From positions 62,001-126,000 of the forward strand of contig NZ_FTNE01000003.1 of the NCBI RefSeq assembly GCF_900156265.1: a stretch of 64,000 nucleotides of DNA. Reading direction: 5' to 3'. The translations under genes and the position numbers were made by a program. This document shows, one piece after another, positions 19,255 to 29,135 of the stretch. Source of the stretch: Acidiphilium rubrum. GTDB lineage: Bacteria > Pseudomonadota > Alphaproteobacteria > Acetobacterales > Acetobacteraceae. Position 1 is the first letter of the stretch; each line of letters starts with the position of its first letter. Below the pieces are notes generated by a model that made no database searches, was not told the origin of the DNA, and saw only the letters and a program-made list of their open reading frames with translations.

Positions 19255-21944
19255 TGCGCGTGCCGTCCTTTCGGGCTGATCCATCGCCCCACCATCTGCC
19301 ACATCAGAACCAGTGCGCCCAGCCAGAAACCGAGCCACGCGAAGCCCGCGTAAGGCGGCGTAAAGCGGAAGCGGACGATGTTGCGTCCCGCATGCAGCGC
19401 GATGCTCTGCACCACGGCGTGATGCACATGAATAGCAACCGGCGCGCCGTTATCGGTCGCGTGCCAGCCGGCCATGAAGAGTTCGCGGCGGATCAGCGTC
19501 GCGGCGGCAGGGCAATCGATGATCGCGCCATTCACGCTGTGCGCGCCGATCCGGCAGGCGGCGCCGGTGGTGGTGTAGAATGGCTTTGCGCCGGCCAGCC
19601 GCCAGATCGTCATCAACTTGTCGGTATAGACTTTGCGGAACAAGGCTTGGTCGGGGCGGACGCTGAAGGCGATTTCGGGGCTGCGGTGCAGGATTGTGCC
19701 GGCCGTGGCGGTGGTCAGATGGCTATGGGAGGCCGGGTACAGCCAGATGGCGTCTGGCGAGGTACCGGAGATATGATCGATTTCGAGCGTGAAGGCCGCA
19801 CCGGGTTGCAGCGGAATTGCTGGCGCGAGCGGCACGGTGAACGGCATGTTGTCGTGCGAGCGGCGCAGATCCGCGCTGCCGATGCCACAGAGACCGTTGC
19901 TGCATAGTCTCATGGCCATGGTACCGGTTGCGGTGTTGTCGTAATTGCCCTGGTTGACGCCGATCTGGCTGATCGGGGGCATGGCGGCGAGGCCTGGCGG
20001 CGCGATGCCGCGCACGGTGACGGATTGGCCGGGATAAAGCGGCAGGGCTGTGGCGCGACCGTGCGGGGCGGGGTACGTCATCGATGGGCTGAGCGCGGCA
20101 TCGGGTCCGGTCAGAACGTAGCGCACGCCGAGATATCGATAGTCCCGCTGAAAGTGCTCGATGTCGTGCGCGGCGCCGCCGATTGAAAACGGCCGGAACG
20201 GTGCAAAGAAAATATCGCCATTGCCGAAGCTGGGATTGTCGATCAGATGATGGCGGACGAAATGCACCCAGTTCGCCGCGACCGGCAGATAGATATGATT
20301 GAGGCTGGGCAGGCGGAAATAGGCGCTGTAGTTGGGGTCGAGCGGGCCTAACGTGTAGTAACGGTGCAAACCAAGGTGAGACTTCAGATAGTCGATCCCG
20401 CGCCGGTCAAGCGTGCCGGGTTGGTGGCCGGATAGCTGCGGCACAATGAACAGCAGCATCGCATTGACCACGATGAGGCCGGCAAGGCACCAACGGCGAC
20501 ACTCGCCCCGCAGGACGAGCCAGACGATGACGACCAGCCCGAGGGCGATCAGTTCGAAACCGAGCGCGCGCACCAGCCAGAACACCATGACGCCCCGATA
20601 GGCCGCGTGCCAGTGCCAGGCTGCCGCCCAGGGCGATGCCAAATCGATCGCAAGGCCGAGGATGGCCAGCGTCACGATCAGCGGGATCAGCGGTTTGACG
20701 CGGTTGGACCGCAGATCATCGATCGCGAAAGATGCGGGAATGATCAGGGCGAGTTCCCAACTCGGCGAGGAATAGCGCGAGAACACGACATTCTTCATCA
20801 GCGGCACGGCATTCACCAGCGCCATGATCGGCGGAAAGCCGAACGTCTTTCCTAGGCTGAGCACGATCCACACCGCCAGCAGCGCAACCAGCGGCCGATC
20901 ACGCCGGGAGGCGAAACCGGCGGCGCCGAACAGGACCAGCAGCAGGCCGACATAGCCGCCGGTCGAGGCTGAGACATCGAGCAGGAGGGGGCTGGCGGCG
21001 CCCATGCCGAGCGGGCCATACACATAGGGCAGAACCGTGACCGCGAAGCCACGGTAATTGATGTAATCGGTGCCGAACTGATGGGTGGCAAAGACACCGC
21101 TCGCCATCGAGAAATCGAAAAACGCGATGATCTGCGGCGATGCGATCAACAGTCCCGCAACGCCGCCGAGCGTGATGCTGCCAATGAAGCGGCGCAGGTC
21201 CGGTACCTGGAACGCCCGAACCACCGCCCAGAGCAGGGCGAGCACGCCATCGATATAGGCCGTTTCGGGAAACCCGGCGAGGATCGACCCGCCGATGCCG
21301 AGCCCGACCAGCACGATTGCGCGGCGCTGGTGGGCGGGGTCGCGCGCATCTTCGATCCCGTGCAGCAGCAGCGGCAGGAACGGCATCACGTTCAGGATGG
21401 TTTCGCCCGGCACCCAGGCGAAGGTGCCGCTGAAGGCGAACAGCAGCCCGCCCGCCAGCGCGCTCAACCGGCCAAGCTCGAGCCGCCGGAGCAAAGCGAA
21501 TGTAGCGATGCCGGCAAAAATCTGGAGGGAAATTTCGAGGCAGATGATGCCGCTCTGAAACGACAGCAGCAGCACGAAGGGCAGAAACAGCGCCGCCGGC
21601 TGCATCTCGCCGGCCAGCGGCAGGCCGATGCCGGAATAGGGGTTCCACCACGGGATGATGAAATGCAGCCAGTCCTGCGCTGCAAGATGGCCAAGGGCCT
21701 GGTTCGTCCAGCCAACATTGGGGTCGCTGAAATCCAAGGCGAAGATAATGCTGCGGCCGATGCCGGTGACCGCACCGGATTCCGTCCAGATCGGGTTGGA
21801 ACTGAGGCCGGTGAGCCAGGAGGCGGCGTGGCCCAGAAACGGCGCGAGGATGAGGATCAGGATCGGCACGCGGGGGTAGCGGTCGAGATGTTCCGCAGGC
21901 AGCGAGCGGGCGCGATCCAACCGCGGTGCCGCGCGGGATTTCAT
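19251..21944 (-). CDS. YfhO-like multi-spanning membrane protein (second of tandem pair)
   Basis: 897 residues with about 12 N-terminal membrane segments, a C-terminal beta-rich extracytoplasmic part and a last membrane segment near the end. The first loop (DPNVGWTNQALGHLAAQDWL, WNPYSGIGLPLAGEMQPA) is the GT-C-like active-site region of the YfhO family. In Firmicutes, YfhO transfers sugars from C55-P-sugar to an envelope glycopolymer. The acceptor in this Gram-negative is unknown. It overlaps both the upstream paralogue and the downstream GT2 gene by ATGA, so all three are translationally coupled. Confidence 0.8.
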   Translation of the reverse strand: MKSRAAPRLDRARSLPAEHLDRYPRVPILILILAPFLGHAASWLTGLSSNPIWTESGAVTGIGRSIIFALDFSDPNVGWTNQALGHLAAQDWLHFIIPWWNPYSGIGLPLAGEMQPAALFLPFVLLLSFQSGIICLEISLQIFAGIATFALLRRLELGRLSALAGGLLFAFSGTFAWVPGETILNVMPFLPLLLHGIEDARDPAHQRRAIVLVGLGIGGSILAGFPETAYIDGVLALLWAVVRAFQVPDLRRFIGSITLGGVAGLLIASPQIIAFFDFSMASGVFATHQFGTDYINYRGFAVTVLPYVYGPLGMGAASPLLLDVSASTGGYVGLLLVLFGAAGFASRRDRPLVALLAVWIVLSLGKTFGFPPIMALVNAVPLMKNVVFSRYSSPSWELALIIPASFAIDDLRSNRVKPLIPLIVTLAILGLAIDLASPWAAAWHWHAAYRGVMVFWLVRALGFELIALGLVVIVWLVLRGECRRWCLAGLIVVNAMLLFIVPQLSGHQPGTLDRRGIDYLKSHLGLHRYYTLGPLDPNYSAYFRLPSLNHIYLPVAANWVHFVRHHLIDNPSFGNGDIFFAPFRPFSIGGAAHDIEHFQRDYRYLGVRYVLTGPDAALSPSMTYPAPHGRATALPLYPGQSVTVRGIAPPGLAAMPPISQIGVNQGNYDNTATGTMAMRLCSNGLCGIGSADLRRSHDNMPFTVPLAPAIPLQPGAAFTLEIDHISGTSPDAIWLYPASHSHLTTATAGTILHRSPEIAFSVRPDQALFRKVYTDKLMTIWRLAGAKPFYTTTGAACRIGAHSVNGAIIDCPAAATLIRRELFMAGWHATDNGAPVAIHVHHAVVQSIALHAGRNIVRFRFTPPYAGFAWLGFWLGALVLMWQMVGRWISPKGRHAQ

Positions 21945-24637
21945 GCGCGAGAGGGACGGCGTTTCTGGTAAACGGCGCTGAACTGGACAGCCAGCAACGC
22001 GGCAACACTGAGCCAGAAGACCAGCCAGGCCAGTTGTGAAAACGGTGGCGCGAAGTGAAACCGAATGCGGTTCTCGCCCGGCTTAAGTGATATTTTCTGA
22101 ACTATGTCATGATCGGGCGTGATCATGACGGGAGCGCCGTTGATGGTCGCGTGCCAGCCCGGCATGAATAATTCGCGCCGGACCAGTGCATCCGGCCCGC
22201 TACATTGAGCGATGACACTGTTCAAACGCATCACCCGAAGCGTACATGCTGAACCGTTCGTCGTATAGAAATTATCGGCATGGCGGACGCGCCAGATATC
22301 CATCAGCTGATCAGCATAGACATGCGTGAACGCGTGGCGGTTGGAACCCGTGTTGAAAACCAGCTGTACGGTCTGCCCCTTCAGCGTCTGGCCGGATGAG
22401 GTTTTCAAGCTCTGGTCGGGGCCAGCGCCGGGCCACAGCCAGATTGCGTCGGGGTGACTGCCGGTGGCGTGGTTGATCGTCACGCTCAAGCGATCGCCGG
22501 GGTTTATTGTAAGCGGCGGACTGATATTGATATGGAATGCGCTGTTATCGGCCGATGAGTCGAGATTGGCGCTGCCGGTCGAACAAAGGTTCCGGGCACA
22601 AACGGAAACGCTCAATATACCCGTCGCGGTGTTGCCGTAATTACCCTGAAAAATGCCAATCTCGGAGATCGGGCCAAGTTTTGAGAACACTGCCGGGGCA
22701 ATTCTGCTCAGTGTCAATGACTGGCCCTGGCCAAGTTCGACCACGCTCTGTCGCGCACGATTGTCCGGGATCGAGATCGTCGATGTCAGTTGAACGCCCG
22801 GGCTCGCCACGATGTAGCGCACACCGAGGAATCGGTAGTTCTTGATATAGCGCTGCACATCGTTCATCGCCGTTGTGATCTGCATCGGCGGGAACGGTGC
22901 CCAGAAGATGCCGCCGTTCTGGCTTGCTGCCGAGGGAAACAGCGATTTTTCAATATAGGCCGTCCAGTTCAAGGAGACCGGAAGATAGTTATGGTTGACG
23001 TTCGGGATCGAAAAATACGCGCTGTAATTGGGCTGAATCGGCCCGACGGTATAAAATCGGTCAAGTCCGCTATGGGTTTTCAGGTAGTCGATCGCCGGCA
23101 CATCGACCCGCCCTGGGCGGACGCCCGATAACTGCGGAACGGCGAACATGGCCATGGCGTAGGCAACCAGCGCGCCGCCGGCCATGGCACGCCCGCTCGG
23201 GCTGCGAAATCGCAGCCAGAGCAGCGATATCAGGATGATTGCGGCAATCTGAAAACCGCCCTCGCGCCAGAGCCACCGTGCCATGATCGCACGATTGGCG
23301 TCCGACCAGTGCCAGACCGCGGCCCAAGGCCATGCCAGTGCAAAGGATGCGACGAGCGCGACAACCGCACCCGCCAGCCCGATCCGATAACGCCACCCAC
23401 CATGGTCCGACAGATCGAGCGCGCGCGCGATCAGTATAACGACCGCCAATTCCCAGGCCGGTGACGAGTACCGGAAAAACTCGGTATCCTTCATGAACGG
23501 CAACAAATTCATGGCGTACATGATCGGCGGGATGCCGAAGGTTTTGCCGGCGGATAATACGAGCCAGAGCACCAGGATAACGGCAATCGACCGATCGCGC
23601 CCGGTCAACGCGCCCATGATGGCGAACAGCAAGGCTGCCGCGCCAATATACCCGCCTGTCCCGCCTGAAATCGTCAATAACAAATTGTTGCCCAGGCTGG
23701 TACCGAGCGGCCCGTAGACGAACGGAATAATGACTTGTGCGGCACCTCGCGGATCGAGCGTGACACCACCGAGCGTATGAGATTGGAATACGTTGGTGAG
23801 GATCGTGAAATCGAAGAAGGCGACGATCTGTGGTGCCGCCAGCATCAGGCCGAGGATGCCGCCGATCGCTACAATCAAGGCGAATTTCAACCGCTCCGCG
23901 TTGCCGATGAAACGGCATATCGTCCATAACAATGCCAGGAGACCGTCGATATAGGCGGCCTCAGGAAAGCCGGCGAGCAACGATCCACCAATGGCCAGCG
24001 CAATCACCACGACCGCGCGACGGCGGGTTGCGGCATCGCGGGCATACTCGATGCCGAGCAGCAGCATCGGCAGGAACGGCAGAACATTGAGGATGGTCTC
24101 GCCTGGAACCGAGGTGAATGTGCCGTTGAACTCGAACAGAAGCGCGCCGATCAGCGCGCTCACGCGGCCCAGATCCAACCGGCGCAGCAAACAAAACGTC
24201 ATCAACCCGGCAAAGATCTGCAGCGTGATCTCCAGCCACACGATGCCATCCTGAAACCCGAGTAGCAGAGCGAACGGCAGAAACATTGCCGCCGGCTGCA
24301 TCTCGCCGGCGAGCGGCAGGCCGATGCCCGAATAGGGATTCCACCACGGTATCCGGCCATGCAGCCAATCCTGCGCGGCAAGATGGCCAAGCGCCTGGTT
24401 GGTCCACCCTACGTTCGGATCGCCGAATTGTGATCCGGCCAGCCAGGGCTGACCGACTCCGAGCACCGCGCCGGAGACGGTCCAGATCGGGTTCGAACTC
24501 AGCCCGAGGATCACCGATGGCAGATGGCCGATCAGCGGTAGCAGCACCAACAAAACCGGGATGATCCAGGGTCGGCGATCGAGAACAGAGGACGAAGCGC
24601 TTGGCGGGTCGGTGGCGGTCAGCGGCTTGGTCCCCAA
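21941..24637 (-). CDS. YfhO-like multi-spanning membrane protein (first of tandem pair)
   Basis: 898 residues if it begins at TTG (24637), which has GGAGA 6 nt upstream and gives almost the length of its paralogue. A longer frame back to 24802 adds 55 residues of low-complexity sequence. The same loops are present (LSSNPIWTVSGAVLG, DPNVGWTNQALGHLAAQDWL, WNPYSGIGLPLAGEMQPA), as is the C-terminal ectodomain ending near FYTTNGSACTLRV and ELFMPGWHATINGAPV. It heads a three-gene overlapping operon and is divergent from the DUF2142 gene. Confidence 0.78.
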   Translation of the reverse strand: MGTKPLTATDPPSASSSVLDRRPWIIPVLLVLLPLIGHLPSVILGLSSNPIWTVSGAVLGVGQPWLAGSQFGDPNVGWTNQALGHLAAQDWLHGRIPWWNPYSGIGLPLAGEMQPAAMFLPFALLLGFQDGIVWLEITLQIFAGLMTFCLLRRLDLGRVSALIGALLFEFNGTFTSVPGETILNVLPFLPMLLLGIEYARDAATRRRAVVVIALAIGGSLLAGFPEAAYIDGLLALLWTICRFIGNAERLKFALIVAIGGILGLMLAAPQIVAFFDFTILTNVFQSHTLGGVTLDPRGAAQVIIPFVYGPLGTSLGNNLLLTISGGTGGYIGAAALLFAIMGALTGRDRSIAVILVLWLVLSAGKTFGIPPIMYAMNLLPFMKDTEFFRYSSPAWELAVVILIARALDLSDHGGWRYRIGLAGAVVALVASFALAWPWAAVWHWSDANRAIMARWLWREGGFQIAAIILISLLWLRFRSPSGRAMAGGALVAYAMAMFAVPQLSGVRPGRVDVPAIDYLKTHSGLDRFYTVGPIQPNYSAYFSIPNVNHNYLPVSLNWTAYIEKSLFPSAASQNGGIFWAPFPPMQITTAMNDVQRYIKNYRFLGVRYIVASPGVQLTSTISIPDNRARQSVVELGQGQSLTLSRIAPAVFSKLGPISEIGIFQGNYGNTATGILSVSVCARNLCSTGSANLDSSADNSAFHINISPPLTINPGDRLSVTINHATGSHPDAIWLWPGAGPDQSLKTSSGQTLKGQTVQLVFNTGSNRHAFTHVYADQLMDIWRVRHADNFYTTNGSACTLRVMRLNSVIAQCSGPDALVRRELFMPGWHATINGAPVMITPDHDIVQKISLKPGENRIRFHFAPPFSQLAWLVFWLSVAALLAVQFSAVYQKRRPSRA

Positions 24638-24756
24638 ACGGTATCTCCGGAACGTAGTGCGGTCGTGGCGCCGCACGTGGCTGATTGCGTGTAACGGCGA
24701 ATTCGCGATCGGTCCATGCCGAACCGCCGCACGTGCCAAATGCTGGGCAATCGGGC

Positions 24757-26205
24757 ATGATCTTGCGCATGAACCGATTCCGCTGGCCGCATCTGATCGC
24801 ACAATTGGGGCTGGCCGGTCTGTTTCTGGTCCTCAGCCTCGCCACCGGCCTGCGCCTCGCGTTGCTCACGCCGATCGGCCAGGTGGCCGATGAGCCTGCG
24901 CATATCGCGCGGGCCGGGGCGTTGTTGCACGGCCAGTGGCTCGGGCGGCGGGTGCCGTTCAAGCCGGTTGGCAAGGCCGAGGTGATCGTTCCGGCGACGC
25001 GGATCAATTTCGGATTGTTGAATGCCTCGATCGGCGAGATGAACGCCACCTGCACAGCGCCGGCCTCGATCGCCAGTACCGCGCGCCAGCCCTGGACCAA
25101 GGCGCAGATCATCGACATCGATTTCAACACAACCCAGTATTTTCCAGCACTTTATCTGCCCGGCACGCTCGGCATCGCGGCCGGCCGCGCGGTCGGGCAG
25201 CGCCCGTTGGCCGCGCTGTTCACCGGGCGGGTGGGCATGTTGCTCGCCTATGTGCTGGTCGGCACGCTCGCCATCGCGATCGCGCGGTTCGGCCGCGCCG
25301 TGCTGTTCGCCACATTGTCGTTCCCCGAGGCGCTGAGCCTTGGCGCGTCGTTCAACCAGGATGGCATGTTGATCGCGCTCAGCGCGCTGGCCGGTGCGTT
25401 GCTCACGCTCGATCCGGTGCGGCATCGGCGGTGGCGCTGGTGGTTTCTGCCGGTGATGACGCTGATCATTCTCTCCAAGCCGCCCTACGGGCTGTTGCTG
25501 TTCGCGGTGCTGGCGCCGCTCGCGCTGCCGCACCGCTGGCGGCGCCTGGCGCTGACCGCGCTTTGGGCAGTCCCGCCGCTGATCTGGGTCGCGATCATGA
25601 CGCGGGTCTCGCTGATGCCGTATCTGCTCGGCCCGTATCATCCCGGCCCGCTCTGGCCGGGGCCGGCCGGCACGATGTTCAGCACGACCGATCCGGCGGC
25701 CGCCGCGCGCGCGTTTCTGGCCGACCCCGCCCGGCTGCTCACCCTGCCGGTCGGGTTTCTGGTGGCGAATTTCGGGTTCCTGGTGAAATCGGGCATCGGC
25801 ATGTTGGGCTGGCTGAGCATCAGCCTGGCGCCGCCGGCCTATCTCGGTTGGGACATCGCCAGTCTGTGTGCCGCGCTCGGCGTGCTGGCGGCGCCGCGCG
25901 CAGCTGGGCTGCGCTGGTCCTGGCGCGATGCGGCGCTGATCCTGGCGCTGGTTTCCCTCAGCGTGCTGGCGGTCGAGATTGCGGTCTATCTGAGTTGGGA
26001 CAAAGTGGGCAGCGCGACGATCTACGGTCCGCAGGGCCGCTATTATCTGTTGTTCCTGCCGTTCCTGATGCTGATAATTCCCCGCCTCGGCGGGCGGATC
26101 GGCGCCATCGCCGCGCCGCTCAGCGCGTTGCCGGCGGTGGTGATGGCGGCGATCGATGTCTGGTACATCCCCGGCCTGCTGCTGCGGCGCTTCTGCCTGG
26201 GTTGA
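24757..26205 (+). CDS. DUF2142 family polytopic membrane protein
   Basis: About 482 residues (start 24757; 24769 is equally possible). Roughly ten membrane segments. The first periplasmic loop contains VADEPAHIARAGALLHGQWLG, with the acidic D-E pair typical of GT-C-like DUF2142 proteins, and the C-terminus carries GPQGRYYLLFLPFLMLI. Family members are linked to cell-surface polysaccharides but are not biochemically defined. The gene is divergent from the YfhO pair across a short shared promoter region, so it may serve the same glycan. Confidence 0.75.
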   Translation: MILRMNRFRWPHLIAQLGLAGLFLVLSLATGLRLALLTPIGQVADEPAHIARAGALLHGQWLGRRVPFKPVGKAEVIVPATRINFGLLNASIGEMNATCTAPASIASTARQPWTKAQIIDIDFNTTQYFPALYLPGTLGIAAGRAVGQRPLAALFTGRVGMLLAYVLVGTLAIAIARFGRAVLFATLSFPEALSLGASFNQDGMLIALSALAGALLTLDPVRHRRWRWWFLPVMTLIILSKPPYGLLLFAVLAPLALPHRWRRLALTALWAVPPLIWVAIMTRVSLMPYLLGPYHPGPLWPGPAGTMFSTTDPAAAARAFLADPARLLTLPVGFLVANFGFLVKSGIGMLGWLSISLAPPAYLGWDIASLCAALGVLAAPRAAGLRWSWRDAALILALVSLSVLAVEIAVYLSWDKVGSATIYGPQGRYYLLFLPFLMLIIPRLGGRIGAIAAPLSALPAVVMAAIDVWYIPGLLLRRFCLG

Positions 26206-26337
26206 AGGCCGGCGCTATCTCGTTTTCGTGAGATACGCCTTTGACGGCGGGTTTTACCGCGCCCACGCCCCCTGCCCGCTTGCGTTCACCGCGTTTGAAG
26301 GCATCTTGGAGGGCATTGCTCTCGATGGGGGATATCC

Positions 26338-28272
26338 ATGAACGCTTTCACGACGACGCCGTTGATTTCGCGGGCCGCACTGTTCGGCAATCCGAGCCGG
26401 CGGGGTGCGGCGATCAGCCCGGATGGGGCGCATATCACGTTTCTGGCACCGTTGGATGGGGTGATGAATGTGTTCATCGCCCCGCGCGCCGCGCTCGATC
26501 AGGCAACGCCATTAACCCGCGAAACTAAGCGCGGCGTGCCGTTTTATGAATGGGCAAAGGATTCGCGCCATGTGCTGGTCGTGCGCGATACCGATGGGGA
26601 CGAGAATTATCACATCCACGCCGTCGATATCAAAACCGGTGCGGCGCGGGATTTGACGCCGTTCGAGGGCGTGCGGGCGGAGCTCGCGAAGGTTTCGCGC
26701 CAGCACCCCGGGGCGGTCGTGATCAGTCATAACGCGCGCAATCCGCAGTTTCCGGATGTGGTCCGGGTCGATATCGCGACCGGTGAGACAACGATGATCG
26801 CAGAAAATCCCGGGTTTGCCAGCTTCGGGATCGATGATGATTTCGCGGTGCGGTATGCGGTCGTGATCCAGCCAGATGGCAGCCAGCTGGTGCTGCGGCC
26901 GGATGCGGCTGCGGGGTGGGCGGAGTTCATGCGGTTCGCGCCGGAGGATGCCATGACATCCGGCATCGAAGATCTTTTCGCGTCGGATGGCAGCACGCTG
27001 CTGCGATCGAGCGCGGGGCGGGATACCGCAGCGTTATATCGGCTCGATTTCGCAACCGGTGCGGCACACGAAATTGCGGCGGATGAACGGGCGGATATCG
27101 GCGCGGTCCTGGTCGATCCGCACTCGAAAGCGCCGCTGGCCTACAGCGTGAATTACGAGCGCAACCGGTATGTGGCGCTCGATGCGGCGGTGGCGGCGGA
27201 TCTGGCGTTTCTGGATGGGGCGGGGATCGGTGACTGGGGCTTGCAATCGCGCACCGATGACGACCGGTTGTGGGTGGTCGGCGCCGATGCGGATACCGCG
27301 CCGGCCGCAGCGTATCTGTACGACCGGACTTTGAAGACGCTGGAAAAACTCTATGATTCGCGCCCTGAACTCGCGGATGCGCCGCTGGCGGCGATGCATC
27401 CGGTGGTGATCGACGCGCGCGATGGGTTGAAGCTGGTATGTTACCTGACCCTGCCAAAGGGGAGTGATGAGGCAACACCGGGGCGGCCGGCGCAGGCGTT
27501 GCCGATGGTGCTGATGGTGCACGGCGGGCCGTGGGCGCGCGATATATTCGGCTACAATTCCTACCATCAATGGCTGGCGAACCGGGGTTACGCGGTGCTC
27601 TCGGTCAATTTCCGCGCCTCCACCGGGTTCGGCAAGGGGTTTCTGAACGCGGGCAACAACGAATGGGGCCGCGCGATGGACGACGATCTGCTCGATGCGG
27701 TGGATTGGGCGATCGGGGCCGGCATCGCCGATGCGTCGCGCATTGCGATCATGGGCGGATCCTACGGCGGCTACGCAACGCTCGCGGCGATGACGCGCAA
27801 CCCGACCAAATACGCCTGCGGGGTCGATATCGTCGGCCCGTCGAATCTGGAAACGCTGCTGGCGACGATCCCGCCCTATTGGGAAGCGGCGAAGGCGATT
27901 TTCCATAAATCGATCGGCAATCCCGACACCGCGGATGGCCTTGCGCTGCTGCGCGAGCGCTCGCCGGTACATCTCGCGGACCGCTTGGCCCGGCCGCTGC
28001 TGATCGGCCAGGGTGCCAACGACCCGCGGGTGAAGCAGGCGGAATCCGACCAGATGGTCGCGGCACTGAAGGCAAAAGGGATCGCGGTGACCTACGTGCT
28101 CTTCCCCGACGAAGGGCACGGGTTCGCCCGGCCAGAGAACAATATTGCGTTCAACGCGATTACCGAGCAGTTTCTCGCAGCGCATCTGGGCGGACGGGCG
28201 GAGCCGATCGGGGCGGATGAAATCTCCCGCTCCACCGCGCCGATATTGGAAGGTGCCGATACGCTCTCATGA
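26338..28272 (+). CDS. S9 family serine peptidase (acylaminoacyl / prolyl oligopeptidase type)
   Basis: 644 residues. An N-terminal beta-propeller-like region with repeated ISPDGAHITFLAP-type blades is followed by an alpha/beta-hydrolase domain. This has MVHGGPWARD (oxyanion region), MGGSYGGYATL (nucleophile Ser), GANDPRVKQAESD (Asp) and DEGHGFARPEN (His). No signal peptide is evident, so cytosolic oligopeptide degradation is likely. Start ATG with GGGGGATATCC upstream. Its stop overlaps the next gene by ATGA. Confidence 0.92.
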   Translation: MNAFTTTPLISRAALFGNPSRRGAAISPDGAHITFLAPLDGVMNVFIAPRAALDQATPLTRETKRGVPFYEWAKDSRHVLVVRDTDGDENYHIHAVDIKTGAARDLTPFEGVRAELAKVSRQHPGAVVISHNARNPQFPDVVRVDIATGETTMIAENPGFASFGIDDDFAVRYAVVIQPDGSQLVLRPDAAAGWAEFMRFAPEDAMTSGIEDLFASDGSTLLRSSAGRDTAALYRLDFATGAAHEIAADERADIGAVLVDPHSKAPLAYSVNYERNRYVALDAAVAADLAFLDGAGIGDWGLQSRTDDDRLWVVGADADTAPAAAYLYDRTLKTLEKLYDSRPELADAPLAAMHPVVIDARDGLKLVCYLTLPKGSDEATPGRPAQALPMVLMVHGGPWARDIFGYNSYHQWLANRGYAVLSVNFRASTGFGKGFLNAGNNEWGRAMDDDLLDAVDWAIGAGIADASRIAIMGGSYGGYATLAAMTRNPTKYACGVDIVGPSNLETLLATIPPYWEAAKAIFHKSIGNPDTADGLALLRERSPVHLADRLARPLLIGQGANDPRVKQAESDQMVAALKAKGIAVTYVLFPDEGHGFARPENNIAFNAITEQFLAAHLGGRAEPIGADEISRSTAPILEGADTLS

Positions 28273-28913
28273 CGACCGAACCGAAATCGCCGCTGATCAC
28301 CCGCAAACGCGTGATGCTGGGGCTGGAACTCATCTTCAACTTCCTGCTGCCCTGGATCGTGTATCGAGTGGCGAAACCCCATGTCGGCGAGATCCACGCC
28401 ATCATGGCCTCGGCCGCACCGCCGATGGCCTGGAGCCTGGTGGAGTTTGCCCGCAAGCGGCGGGTGGACGCCATTTCGGTGATGGTACTGGGCGGCATCG
28501 GACTTTCACTGCTCGGCTTCGCGCTCGGCGGGTCGCCGAAATTGCTGCTGATGCGGGAATCGCTGATCACCGGGTTGATCGGCATCGTGTTCGTGGGCTC
28601 GGCCATCATCGGCCGGCCATTGATGTTTGTGCTCGCGAGCGCCAGCCTGAAACGCCAATCCGCCGAAGACAGCGCCGAGTTCGAAACCTACAAAGACGAT
28701 CCCGCCTTCCGCCGCATGATGGGCGTAATGACCATCGTGTGGGGCATCGGCTTCATCGCGGAAACCGCCGTCCGCAGCGTGCTGGTATTCTCGCTGCCGG
28801 TCGGACGATTCCTGATCATCGGGCCAATCGTCGGATACTCGACCATCGGCCTGCTGATGCTGTGGACCTTCCTATACGGCCGCGCTGCCGAAAAACGGGG
28901 GGTGTTGTCGTGA
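28269..28913 (+). CDS. VC0807-family membrane protein
   Basis: 214 residues, about six membrane segments. The segment SAAPPMAWSLVEFARKRRVDAIS and the later RPLMFVLASASLKRQSAED match the VC0807-type family, which has no known function. It is translationally coupled to the S9 peptidase (ATGA). A long nested palindrome follows the stop and may serve as a shared terminator with the convergent TRAP genes. Confidence 0.7.
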   Translation: MTTEPKSPLITRKRVMLGLELIFNFLLPWIVYRVAKPHVGEIHAIMASAAPPMAWSLVEFARKRRVDAISVMVLGGIGLSLLGFALGGSPKLLLMRESLITGLIGIVFVGSAIIGRPLMFVLASASLKRQSAEDSAEFETYKDDPAFRRMMGVMTIVWGIGFIAETAVRSVLVFSLPVGRFLIIGPIVGYSTIGLLMLWTFLYGRAAEKRGVLS

Positions 28914-28922
28914 GGCGAGAAA

Positions 28923-29123
28923 GCAAGCAAGGCGGGGGGCTTTGCCCCCTCGACCCCCACTAAGGGCGAGGCCCTTAGAACCCGCTAGTTTTAGGGGTAG
29001 GGAGGGCATCCAGACCATACCGGTTCAGAGCCCAGCAGCCGCCCTCCCTACCCCTAAAACTAATGGATTTTAAAGGCTCCGCCTTTAACGGGGTCCAGGG
29101 GCAGAGCCCCTGGCCTTGCTTAC
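28923..29123. repeat. long nested palindromic repeat, copy B2 (inverted relative to B1)
   Basis: ~200 bp between convergent genes. On the plus strand it contains GGGGGCTTTGCCCCC, CTAAGGGCGAGGCCCTTAG, a central stem (CTAGTTTTAGGGGTAGGG, then AGGGC, 28984-29007) pairing with 29040-29062, a ~32-nt loop, then TTAAAGGCTCCGCCTTTAA and CCAGGGGCAGAGCCCCTGG. The outer edges GCAAGCAAGG/CCTTGCTTAC also pair. The flanking hairpins are nearly identical to B1. The central stem differs but remains paired. Confidence 0.85.
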
Positions 29124-29135
29124 TTCACCGCCGCG

